Below are positions 31,882-39,117 of a stretch of DNA of 39,117 nucleotides, one piece after another. This stretch comes from Phycisphaerae bacterium (GTDB taxonomy: Bacteria > Planctomycetota > Phycisphaerae > UBA1845 > UTPLA1). A model generated the notes under the pieces. The model worked only from the letters and a program-made list of their open reading frames with translations. It did no database searches and had not been told where the DNA came from. The stretch lies in assembly GCA_016935885.1 (NCBI GenBank), contig JAFGQA010000333.1, forward strand, positions 1 to 39,117, given 5' to 3'. A program made the translations under genes and the position numbers. Each line of letters opens with the position of its first letter. The first letter of the stretch is position 1.

Positions 31882-34575
31882 ATGAGCTTTGTCGCCTCTG
31901 CCACCGTTTATGGGATAGGCTCCAAGAGACCCTGGGCCCACTGGGAACTGTATGAACTGGAAGATTGCCTCTGTCTGCTCCCGATCAGCAGTGCCAAGGG
32001 ATGCCTTTACTGGGACCGAAGAAGACGCGGTTTTGCGGTGAATCTGTGGTTTATACTCATCCTGGGCGTACCGGCCGCGGTTTGGGGACAATCGCCTGAT
32101 GCGGCCGCGTCGCAGCCCGCGGTCGCCCCCGCCCCTCCTGTGTCGACCGCGCCGAGTGAGAGCCCGGTGTCCCCTCCCCCCTCGCCGCTACCCGAGCAAT
32201 TCGACGAGTATCTTCGCCTGATCACCGGCACCAATGAACCGGACGTTCGATTGATGGGTGCAAGACGCCTGCTGGAGACCGGCCACGAGGAAGCGGCCCG
32301 GCGACTTGTCAGCGTATTGGAGGCAAACCCTCCCGATCTTGCGGCCCAGATCGCCGTGTGCAAGGCGATCTCGGACTCTGAGGGGCCCATGCCATCGCTG
32401 GTGAAACCACTGATGCTGTTGCTTGGCAGCCAACAACCGGATCTGAATGAGGTCGTCACGCAGGCGCTTCGCCAGTTTGACGATGGCGGGGTGGTCGATC
32501 ACTTGGGCCATCTGGCGTGTGACGCGACGGCCGCCATCGAGAGGCGCGAGGCGGCGGTTGGGGTCCTAGGTGAGATGGGCGACAACGCCAAGGCCGTGTC
32601 GGCGTTGACGAAGCTGCTCCAGAACGGGCCCGGCAGGGTCCGGCAAGCCGCCTTGGCGGCATTCGAACACGCGACGGGAGTCGAACACGCCGATGCCGCC
32701 TCCGCATCGGCCTGGTGGGAACGTCACAAATCCGCGCCGCCGTTGGAATGGGCGCGGTCGGTCAACGAACGCCGCGCTGCCCGGAATCGCCGCTTGCAGA
32801 ATCAAACGAGGCATCTGACGCGCCGTCTCGTGGCGGCGTATCGTGAATCGTATGTCCGGACTCCCGAGCCGGTCCGGCCCAAGAAGCTGCTGGAGTTCCT
32901 CGGCGACGATCTACCGGAGGTTCGGGCGTTGGGACTGGATTTGATCAACATTCTCATCACAGACCGAAACCAGGTGGGTCAGGAGATCAAGGCGCGGCTG
33001 GTGGAGATGATCGCGGATCCGGACTCGAGCGTGCGGGCGAGCGTTGCCGTGATGGTAGGGGATCTGCGGCTGACGGAGGCGGTGCCGAAGCTGGCAGAGG
33101 TACTCGGCCGAGAATCGGATCACCGGGCGCGGGCGGCGGAGATCAGTGCGATCGGGCGTTTGGACGGCGTCGCGGCGACCGAGGTGGTCATTAGAAGCTT
33201 GGATGACGAGACGCCGGCCGTTGTGGCCGAGGCGGCGCTTGCATTGGCAGCGATCAGCCGTCGAGCCCAGGAGGCGCCTGAAGTGGCGAAGAGGGTCGCG
33301 ACCGCCCTGCTGGCACGGTTCAAGGAGGTTTCTGTCGAAGATGTCGAACTGCGCGAGAAGTTCATCGAGGCCATGGCGCAATCCGGCGATGTGTCCTTCC
33401 GGGCGGTCTTCAGGGCCGAAATCGGGCCGGATCGTAGTCTGCGGATTCGCCGGGCCGCCATCGCGGGCTTGGGTGCCCACGGTGATTCGGCCGCCGCCAA
33501 CGACGTCCGCCCGATGATCACGGATTCGCAACCCACAATCCGCCAGGCAGCCGTCCAGGCCATGGGACAATGTGGTCGTCAGCGGGAAGACTTGGTCGCC
33601 TTGGCCAGTCGCCTGGACAGCACGAGCGAGGCGGATCAGACAGTGCGCGAACGGGCGTGGGAGAGTTACCTGGAAGTTGCACAGCGACTACCGCCGAAGG
33701 ACTTGCTGACTGTTTCGGATCCATTCGCTCGCAAAGGTGACAAGGTTGCACAGCATCGGCGAATTGAGTTGCTGAAGCTGATCACACGTACGCCCCAGCG
33801 ACTGAAGCAGCTTTCAGTGAGCGATCAGGTTGGCGTATTCGAGCGGATGGGTGATGCTCAAGTGGAGCTAAGCGACTACGCCGTTGCCGCCTCGAGTTTC
33901 GACCGGGCGATTGCGTTGGTCCCGGATCGCGGTTGTGCGGAATTCGCATCACTGGCCGCGCGGCTGGTGGGGTCGTTGCTGCAAAGCCGTCAGGACCAAG
34001 CGGCGGTGCAGCGGATCGGCGAACTCGCCAATGGTGAAGAATCCAATGGTGGATCTTTCGATTCTGTGCCGCTGATCGAGACGGTCTTGACCGAGGCGCG
34101 GGCGCGGATTGATGCCGCCGCGGATGCGGCCGCGTTTGCTGATGCGATCAAGCTGATTGAGTTGGTGTCCGAACCAGCCGCGAGGATTGGGTCTGATTTC
34201 ACCCGGCAATTGGCCGGCGCCCGCGCGGAAGCGGATACGAAGCGACAGGCCTCGATAGACCGGTTGCTGAGCGCGATGGTAACGGACCCACAGGCCGAAG
34301 TCAGACTGCTGGCGTACGGCAAGGACCTTGTGTTGCCGCGCTTGCACGCCAAGCTGACGGGCATCCCAACCACTTCGGCACCGGCCAACGGCATCGAGGG
34401 CGAATGGATCAAGCTGGCCAAGCGATTCGTGGGCCAGTGGCCGGGATATACGCCGGGGTGTCCGGCGGATGAGCGAGCCAAAGCCCTGGAGATGCTGAAA
34501 GCCACCTGGGCGCCGCCGCGGCCGGAGCCCGGTGCTCCCGTAACGACGGCGCCGAGTCCGGCGTCGTCCTCGTAA
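31882..34575 (+). CDS. Large secreted HEAT-repeat protein
   Basis: Up to 897 residues. A hydrophobic segment at residues ~53-70 (VNLWFILILGVPAAVWG) resembles a signal peptide and is followed by a Pro/Ala-rich linker. From about residue 120 on, repeated helical units of about 30-40 residues (EVRALGLDLINILITDRN, SSVRASVAVMVGDLRLTEAV) are HEAT/PBS-like, forming a solenoid for protein-protein contacts. The final third is more helical and TPR-like (YAVAASSFDRAIALVPD). I chose ATG 31882 (GAGGGGT just before it); this leaves a 50-residue hydrophilic leader before the hydrophobic segment. GTG 32038 is the alternative. No partner or substrate can be named. Confidence 0.75.
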   Translation: MSFVASATVYGIGSKRPWAHWELYELEDCLCLLPISSAKGCLYWDRRRRGFAVNLWFILILGVPAAVWGQSPDAAASQPAVAPAPPVSTAPSESPVSPPPSPLPEQFDEYLRLITGTNEPDVRLMGARRLLETGHEEAARRLVSVLEANPPDLAAQIAVCKAISDSEGPMPSLVKPLMLLLGSQQPDLNEVVTQALRQFDDGGVVDHLGHLACDATAAIERREAAVGVLGEMGDNAKAVSALTKLLQNGPGRVRQAALAAFEHATGVEHADAASASAWWERHKSAPPLEWARSVNERRAARNRRLQNQTRHLTRRLVAAYRESYVRTPEPVRPKKLLEFLGDDLPEVRALGLDLINILITDRNQVGQEIKARLVEMIADPDSSVRASVAVMVGDLRLTEAVPKLAEVLGRESDHRARAAEISAIGRLDGVAATEVVIRSLDDETPAVVAEAALALAAISRRAQEAPEVAKRVATALLARFKEVSVEDVELREKFIEAMAQSGDVSFRAVFRAEIGPDRSLRIRRAAIAGLGAHGDSAAANDVRPMITDSQPTIRQAAVQAMGQCGRQREDLVALASRLDSTSEADQTVRERAWESYLEVAQRLPPKDLLTVSDPFARKGDKVAQHRRIELLKLITRTPQRLKQLSVSDQVGVFERMGDAQVELSDYAVAASSFDRAIALVPDRGCAEFASLAARLVGSLLQSRQDQAAVQRIGELANGEESNGGSFDSVPLIETVLTEARARIDAAADAAAFADAIKLIELVSEPAARIGSDFTRQLAGARAEADTKRQASIDRLLSAMVTDPQAEVRLLAYGKDLVLPRLHAKLTGIPTTSAPANGIEGEWIKLAKRFVGQWPGYTPGCPADERAKALEMLKATWAPPRPEPGAPVTTAPSPASSS

Positions 34576-34636
34576 CGGCGCGTTTGATGGGGGCTGCTTC
34601 CCAGAATAGCGGTCGGCAAACAGCGGTCGGATTCAC

Positions 34637-34665
34637 TTGCATTCTACCGCTTCTTGTGGTATGTT
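34637..34665 (+). promoter_or_regulatory. Strong promoter of a small RNA
   Basis: TTGCAT (34637-34642), a 17-bp spacer and an extended -10, TGG-TATGTT (34657-34665). Transcription would start at about 34672, exactly at the foot of the closing helix described below. Confidence 0.65.
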
Positions 34666-34671
34666 AAGGTA

Positions 34672-34820
34672 AGCGCAGTGAGTAGCAGGTGCGCTAAGCG
34701 GAGTGCCTTCGGGCATCGAAATCCGCGACCCGACTGACGAGCGCCCGTGCGCGCGACTGTGTTCTTTTGCAGTGACGTATACAGGTAGGGTTTCCGTGCG
34801 CTACTCACCGCGCTTCTTTT
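34672..34820 (+). ncRNA. Candidate free-standing structured small RNA
   Basis: About 149 nt with no coding sequence. GCGCAGTGAGTAGC (34673-34686) pairs with GCTACTCACCGCGC (34800-34813) at 13 of 14 positions, closing the molecule. Inside lie a long hairpin (GCGGA 34698-34702 with TCCGC 34722-34726, and GTGCC/GGCAT closed by a UUCG loop at 34708-34711), a GCGC-CCGT-GCGC hairpin (34741-34752) and a short ACTG/CAGT hairpin (34756-34773). GACCC 34727-34731 may also pair with GGGTT 34788-34792. TTCTTTT follows the closing helix. The size and closed-rod outline recall 6S RNA, but I cannot match its conserved bulge. No gene follows on this strand for 2 kb, so a riboswitch is unlikely. Confidence 0.65.
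34800..34820 (+). terminator. Probable intrinsic terminator at the end of the small RNA
   Basis: The 3' strand of the closing helix (34800-34813) is followed directly by TTCTTTT (34814-34820), so the helix itself could act as terminator stem. Confidence 0.45.
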
Positions 34821-34825
34821 GTGCC

Positions 34826-35137
34826 CTTTCCCCTGTTGCCGACGATTCCTGAACCCCCTGTCACAACGATCCCATGGCAGTCTTCATCACGGCGTATGAC
34901 GTAATGTGGCTTCTTTCCCCCCCGAGTGTGTGTTTGGCGAACAGCCGGTGACCGCCGCGTCGCCTTCGTTCATCGATCCGGCCGTCAGGGACATCGGTTG
35001 ATCCACGGCTGACGTTTAGCGTCGAATCCTGACGAGCATCGGTGGAGAGAACGGCGTCGGATTGGGCCGATTACAGGCCGTTTTGGGGATTCTCGGAAGA
35101 TTCGAGGCCGTGCCGCGAAACAGTCTCAGCAAAGGTC
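34826..35137. other. Intergenic region downstream of the small RNA
   Basis: I see no gene, no clear repeat and no strong hairpin with T-tract. It separates the small RNA from the 3' end of threonine synthase. Confidence 0.5.
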
Positions 35138-36532
35138 CTATGACCCGGGCCGCTGCCTCCGGAATCGGTCCAGCAGCAGGTTTCGGAACGACTCATAATG
35201 CGCGGCCATGGTCGCATACGTCTCCGGGCGATCCTCGAGTCCCACGAGCGACGGTGGGGTATCCGGCCTGACACCGATGGTTGCGAGGATCTCATCGGGG
35301 AACTTGGCCGGATGGGCCGTCTCGACTGACACAGCCGGCAGTGTGTGGCAATCCGCGTGGTCTCGCAGAAAGCGCCCCAGCCCGGCCCAGCCGACCGCGC
35401 CGTGTGGCTCGAGGACTACGGCGTGGCGGTCGTATGTGTCCCTGATGGTCTCCCGAGTCTCGTCGTCGTCGATACTGACGGCGTACAGGTCGCGCCGCAT
35501 GCGCTCGATGTCGGGCGGCTCGCGTAGGGTTCCTGTTTCGTCCATCCAGCCGCCGTATTGGTCCACGAGTCGGGCGAGGTTCGATGGGTGGCCGACGTTC
35601 ATGGCGTTCGAGATGCAGACGCGGGACGGGACGATCTTCTGATAGCGGCCGGTTCGCAGAAATGCCGGCACCTCGTCGTTGGCATTTGTGGCGATGACGA
35701 GTCGTTCGATGGGCACGCCCATCCGCCGGGCGATCACCGCGCCCATCATGTCACCGAAATTGCCGGACGGCACGCTGATCACGATCGGCTGCCGCGCCGC
35801 AGTGTCCGCGAGATTGACGTACGCGTAGAAGTAGTACACCGATTGCGGCAGCAGGCGGCCGATGTTGATCGAATTGGCGGACGTCAAGCGGAGATCGGAC
35901 AGCGCCGGGTCGGCAAAGGCCTGCTTGACCATCGCCTGACAGTCGTCGAACTTCCCATCTACGCCGATGGTCGTCACGTTCCCGCCGATCGTGGTCATCT
36001 GCTTCCGTTGGCGCTCGGAGACTTCCGATGGCGGGAACAGGACGACCACTCGTACCCGCTCGATGCCGTGATACGCGTGGGCGACGGCGCTGCCGGTATC
36101 GCCGGAGGTAGCGGTGAGGATAATCAGCTCGTTCGCCTCGCTCCGCATCAACGCGCCCATCCATCGGGCCATCATCCGGGCGGCGAAATCCTTGAATGAG
36201 GCAGTGGGTCCCCGGTCCAAGCGAATCAGGTGGCGTTGCCCTGATACGCGCTCGATCGGCACCTCGAAGTCATACGCGTCTTCACACAATGACTTCAGCG
36301 CAGCGTCGGCAATGACGCCGGCCGTGTATCGCCGCAGGACCGCATGGGCGACCTGCGGATAGGACTTGCCGGCGAGAGCGGTCAGCTCCTCGGCTGAGAA
36401 CGACGGGAAGCGGTCGGGCATGAAGAGCCCGCGGTCGCCGGCTTGGCCTTGCAGCAGCGCTTCGGCCAGCCCGACAACCGGGACGTTGCGGTTCGTGCTG
36501 TAGTAGCGGATTGGCTCGCTCATGCTTGTCAT
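35138..36532 (-). CDS. thrC: Threonine synthase
   Basis: A PLP enzyme that converts O-phospho-L-homoserine to L-threonine in the cytoplasm. It has 464 residues, which fits the long (E. coli-like) class. The N-terminal MSEPIRYYSTNRNVPVVGLAEAL and GDRGLFMPDRFP are typical. The PLP lysine is Lys114 in TASFKDFAARMM. LTATSGDTGSAVAHAY and SVPSGNFGDMMGAV are the substrate and phosphate-binding loops. ATG 36532 is the listed start; ATG 36523 (MSEP), with GGGGA nine bases upstream, may be used instead. It diverges from the PLP enzyme at 37087, which uses a related homoserine derivative. Confidence 0.95.
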   Translation of the reverse strand: MTSMSEPIRYYSTNRNVPVVGLAEALLQGQAGDRGLFMPDRFPSFSAEELTALAGKSYPQVAHAVLRRYTAGVIADAALKSLCEDAYDFEVPIERVSGQRHLIRLDRGPTASFKDFAARMMARWMGALMRSEANELIILTATSGDTGSAVAHAYHGIERVRVVVLFPPSEVSERQRKQMTTIGGNVTTIGVDGKFDDCQAMVKQAFADPALSDLRLTSANSINIGRLLPQSVYYFYAYVNLADTAARQPIVISVPSGNFGDMMGAVIARRMGVPIERLVIATNANDEVPAFLRTGRYQKIVPSRVCISNAMNVGHPSNLARLVDQYGGWMDETGTLREPPDIERMRRDLYAVSIDDDETRETIRDTYDRHAVVLEPHGAVGWAGLGRFLRDHADCHTLPAVSVETAHPAKFPDEILATIGVRPDTPPSLVGLEDRPETYATMAAHYESFRNLLLDRFRRQRPGS

Positions 36533-36636
36533 CCCCGAATGTTGACCATTGCGTACGAAGGCCGGTCAGGCCGCATTCCCCCACGAGCCAGGGTATGCCC
36601 GGCGAAGTGGGCCTGCAAGCTGGACTCTCAAGCTCG

Positions 36637-36806
36637 TTGTGGTCCGTGACAGTTTCGGCGGCATTCGATTTTGGGTGCCACGGGCGGCCTGTCTGCCGAC
36701 AGGCAGGCTTGTCCGCCCGTGCGGTCTCTCCGGTGGGCGCATGGGGCATACACACTGGCAGGCAAGCTGCCAGTGGCACCCGCCTAAACGGTCACGGACC
36801 CAACTC
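36637..36806. repeat. Palindromic repeat family 3, nested copy
   Basis: The outer arms TGGTCCGTGAC (36639-) and GTCACGGACCCA (ends 36803) are inverted. Inner arms GGGTGCCAC (36673-36681) and GTGGCACCC (36773-36781) enclose a block shared with 29513-29581, including the perfect palindrome CACTGGCAG-GCAAG-CTGCCAGTG. It occupies most of the divergent region between thrC and the gene at 37087. Confidence 0.75.
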
Positions 36807-36953
36807 GTTGAGCTACTTCTGCCGCCCCTGCCGCGTTTGCATGGCAATGAGCGTTGTGTCCGAGGCTCCGAGGGCTGATGCCGCCTTCGGATGCCAACGC
36901 CTTCGAGTAGCAACGCCCACACGGACAAAGCCTCGCCCGGGCGTCAACGCTTG

Positions 36954-36982
36954 TTTCTTCGTATGTCGGATCTTGGTATCAT
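36954..36982 (+). promoter_or_regulatory. Possible promoter of the PLP enzyme gene
   Basis: TTTCTT (36954-36959), 17 bp, and an extended -10 TGG-TATCAT (36974-36982). The -35 is weak. The leader before the ATG would be about 98 nt; I see no known riboswitch in it. Confidence 0.35.
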
Positions 36983-37086
36983 GAGACCGGGAAACATGGC
37001 TGGAGGAGGGTGGACGCGGCCACGTGCGCATGCCGGCGTTCCACGTCTGCGGGATGACGTGAGGCTCTTTTTGATAGGGAGAAACC

Positions 37087-38553
37087 ATGTACGGCGGTGA
37101 CGAAGTCCACATTACTCCTGGGATGCAGCGGTACATCGATAAGAATAACGCCTACCTCGCAAAGCGAGACAAGTATATCCGCGAGACTGTCAAGACGTGG
37201 AAATTCGACACAATCGCGGTGCACGGGCTCTACTCCGTCGAGGAGGCGATCGAGGACTACCAGGGCGCCATCATCGAGCCCATCTTCATGAGCGCGTCGC
37301 AGGCATATCGGGACTCGGACGAGATGGCGGCGGCGCTGGCCTATTTGATCCCGACCTGGTGCTATTCGCGCATCGCCAACCCCTCCACGTACTACTATGA
37401 GTGGATGCTGGCGATGCTCGAGGGCTACGGCTACGACGGCGAGACGGGCTGCTGTTCCACCTCGTCCGGCATGGCCGCGATCATGACGGCGACGCAAGCG
37501 TTTCTCGTGCACACGAAGCAGCACGTACGCGAACCGCGGAACTTCCTCGCCACAGCCCAGTGCTACGGGGGCACCTTCCAGCAGTTCAACGTTCGCCTGA
37601 TGGAGGAACGTGGCATCGAGTGCCGCTGGATCGAGGACCCGACCAACGTCGACAGTTGGGCATCCAGGATCGACGAGAACACGCGTTTCCTCTATGGCGA
37701 GCTGCCCAGCAACCCCCAACAGGGGTTCTTCGATATCGAGGCGGTGGCCGACCTGGCCCACAGCCACAACCTGCCGCTGATCTGCGATTCCACGGTGGCC
37801 ACGCCAGCCCTGTTGCGCCCGATTTGTCACGGGGCGGACATCGTCGTGCAATCGGCCACAAAGAGCTTGACCACAGGCGGGTTCGGCGTCGCCGGCGGGC
37901 TGATCGCCCGCAAGGACCTGGTGTCCAACATCGACAACGACGACCTGAAGCACGACTTCGCACTGTACGTGAAGTACCTGCCGAACCGAGACTACGGCCC
38001 GAACCTGCACCCGCTTCAAGCGATCATGACCATGAATGACATGCGAACGTTGCGGTCGAAGATGGACATGCTCAGCCGAAACACGATGAAGGTGGCCAGG
38101 TTCCTCCAGACCCACCCGCAGATCGAAAGCGTGCAATACCTGGGGCTGCCCGACCATCCGCTGCACGAGTTGGCCAGCAAGTATATGTGGCTGGTGGACG
38201 CCGAGCACGACGAGCTATACGGCAAGCCGGTCAACCGCTACGGTCACCTGATGTCCTTCTGCGTCAAGGGTGGGGCGGAGGAGACCCGCAAGTTCTTCGA
38301 CGGTTTGCAGCGCATCTGGCGCGCCACGGACCTGGGCCGCATCAAGAGCGTGGCCACCATCCCGGCCATCTCGACCCATCAGCAGCAGGGCGAGGCGGGT
38401 CGCAAGCTCGCCCACGTCCTGCCAAACATGGTCCGCCTCTGCGTCGGCGGCGAGCACCCCGACGACGTCATCGGCGACCTCGATCAGGCGCTGAACAAGG
38501 TCAAGACGGCAACGAGCGTGGCAGTGTCAGGCGGAGGCCGGCGGCGCCGGTGA
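37087..38553 (+). CDS. Cys/Met-metabolism PLP-dependent enzyme (cystathionine gamma-synthase / O-acetylhomoserine sulfhydrylase family)
   Basis: A 488-residue fold-type I PLP enzyme. The PLP lysine is Lys259 in QSATKSLTTGGFG. SSGMAAIMTAT, WCYSRIANPST and LICDSTVATPALLRPICHGADIVV match the family, and the C-terminal block KSVATIPAISTHQQQ is also typical. Members use activated homoserine or split C-S bonds in Met/Cys synthesis; which reaction applies is not visible. The N-terminus is about 40 residues longer than in classical enzymes. Start at ATG 37087 with AGGGAGAAA upstream. It diverges from thrC, so both branches from homoserine are encoded side by side. Confidence 0.9.
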   Translation: MYGGDEVHITPGMQRYIDKNNAYLAKRDKYIRETVKTWKFDTIAVHGLYSVEEAIEDYQGAIIEPIFMSASQAYRDSDEMAAALAYLIPTWCYSRIANPSTYYYEWMLAMLEGYGYDGETGCCSTSSGMAAIMTATQAFLVHTKQHVREPRNFLATAQCYGGTFQQFNVRLMEERGIECRWIEDPTNVDSWASRIDENTRFLYGELPSNPQQGFFDIEAVADLAHSHNLPLICDSTVATPALLRPICHGADIVVQSATKSLTTGGFGVAGGLIARKDLVSNIDNDDLKHDFALYVKYLPNRDYGPNLHPLQAIMTMNDMRTLRSKMDMLSRNTMKVARFLQTHPQIESVQYLGLPDHPLHELASKYMWLVDAEHDELYGKPVNRYGHLMSFCVKGGAEETRKFFDGLQRIWRATDLGRIKSVATIPAISTHQQQGEAGRKLAHVLPNMVRLCVGGEHPDDVIGDLDQALNKVKTATSVAVSGGGRRRR

Positions 38554-38916
38554 GTCCACCTCATAGATGCATTCGTGCGGCAGGATGCCAACGGACGGGT
38601 GCGCCAAGCGATCAAGATCGACCCAGGAGATAGCGGCGCCATCATCATCGATCGACGGGGCGGTCCAAACGGACAGCTGCTGGATTCCCTTCGTTGACGA
38701 AGGCGAGCACGGCACGAGGGTCTCCAACGCGGATGGTGACCTCTCGGGCGTCTCCGGCGTGACTTGCGGGGCCCGTGCGCGATCTGCTGGGTCTGGGCGT
38801 GGTCGGTGTGGGATTGGGGGAGCGGTCCAGTCCGCCCCGTGCTGACCGCGTGGCCGGCTCTCGGCCGTTTCAGCAAGCGGCAGAGAGGGTGGATCTGGCG
38901 CGACAATCGGTGTCAA
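38527..38916 (-). CDS. Doubtful hypothetical protein
   Basis: An open frame of 129 codons starting at TTG 38916 and overlapping the end of the convergent PLP enzyme gene by 27 bp. The second half (SVWTAPSIDDDGAAISWVDL, then LAHPSVGILPHECIYEVD) reads like folded protein, and the first half is Pro/Arg-rich. There is no clear ribosome site, and I recognise no family. It may be a real small gene or only an open frame in GC-rich DNA. Confidence 0.3.
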   Translation of the reverse strand: MTPIVAPDPPSLPLAETAESRPRGQHGADWTAPPIPHRPRPDPADRARAPQVTPETPERSPSALETLVPCSPSSTKGIQQLSVWTAPSIDDDGAAISWVDLDRLAHPSVGILPHECIYEVDSPAPPASA

Positions 38917-39066
38917 AGGCTCTTGTGTCGCCGTTTGAAGTCACCCCGAACGAGTTTCTCGTCGTGGCTTTTGCGGGCTCCCTTGGAATGCGTGCCCAGA
39001 ACCCTTCGCCATTCCTATGCCCATCTCGCCGCTGTTCGCGCGCAACTCTGCGAACGTGAGCGCGCA

Positions 39067-39102
39067 CCAAGAATGCAAAAAGCTAAGCAAGAATGCAAAA
39101 AG
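39067..39102. repeat. Direct repeat at the right edge
   Basis: CAAGAATGCAAAAAGC occurs at 39067-39082 and again at 39087-39102, a period of 20 bp. The window ends just after, so a longer array cannot be excluded. 38917-39066 shows no gene. Confidence 0.6.
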
Positions 39103-39117
39103 CGTAAGGACGCACTC

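Noticed and set aside
34672..34820. Riboswitch or tRNA
   Set aside because: There is no gene downstream on the same strand to control, and no cloverleaf or anticodon arm can be drawn.

Overview
This is a GC-rich, mostly chromosomal-looking stretch from an uncultured Gram-negative bacterium. The best guess is Planctomycetota, possibly Phycisphaerae-like. That rests on a pilin-like protein with an H...DG-type C-terminal segment, a large secreted HEAT-repeat protein, a glycine-rich RRM protein, an LptD-type outer-membrane protein and N- or C-terminal extensions built from short sequence repeats. The taxonomy is an inference from gene style; no rRNA or tRNA is visible.

Layout. Positions 380-6989 (minus strand) hold nuoD and nuoE of respiratory complex I. 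They are interleaved with two paralogous polytopic membrane proteins (4112-5557 and 1551-2813) and followed by an SGNH-type hydrolase. Positions 7371-8524 hold three small genes, including a pilin-like protein. mutL follows at 8716 (plus), with a good sigma70-like promoter. From 10952 to 24839 ten genes on the minus strand form a Wzx/Wzy-type polysaccharide cluster. In transcription order they are a TPR-SPOR lipoprotein, Wza-like export protein, Wzz-like chain-length protein, a tyrosine-kinase-like protein with a degenerate P-loop, Wzy-like polymerase, Wzx-like flippase, a GT2-GT4 fusion, a GT4, a WecG/TagA-type transferase and the initiating sugar-phosphate transferase. An LptD-like gene diverges from the cluster at 25207. 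Then come an RRM protein (28811-29134), a secreted coiled-coil protein (29913-31280), the HEAT protein (31882-34575), a probable small structured RNA (34672-34820), threonine synthase (35138-36532) and a Cys/Met-metabolism PLP enzyme (37087-38553). The last two enzymes are divergent and both act at the homoserine branch point.

What stands out is the repeat biology. (1) A roughly 100-bp palindromic element occurs four times, each time just past, or overlapping, the 3' end of a gene; one copy supplies the stop codon and last residues of a protein. (2) Short cassettes with 7-9-bp units (AATCCCC, CATCCTT, CGACGTTT, CGACTTT, CGCGTCCTC and others) are scattered between genes and also inside genes, always leaving the frame open. 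They occur in mutL, the LptD-like gene, nuoD, nuoE, wzx, wzy and one of the two membrane paralogs. The other paralog lacks them, so the insertions can be read directly from the protein comparison. (3) Between 34637 and 34820 a consensus-like promoter, a 14-position closing helix, a C(UUCG)G hairpin and a T-tract together describe a free-standing small RNA of about 150 nt that I cannot assign to a known family.
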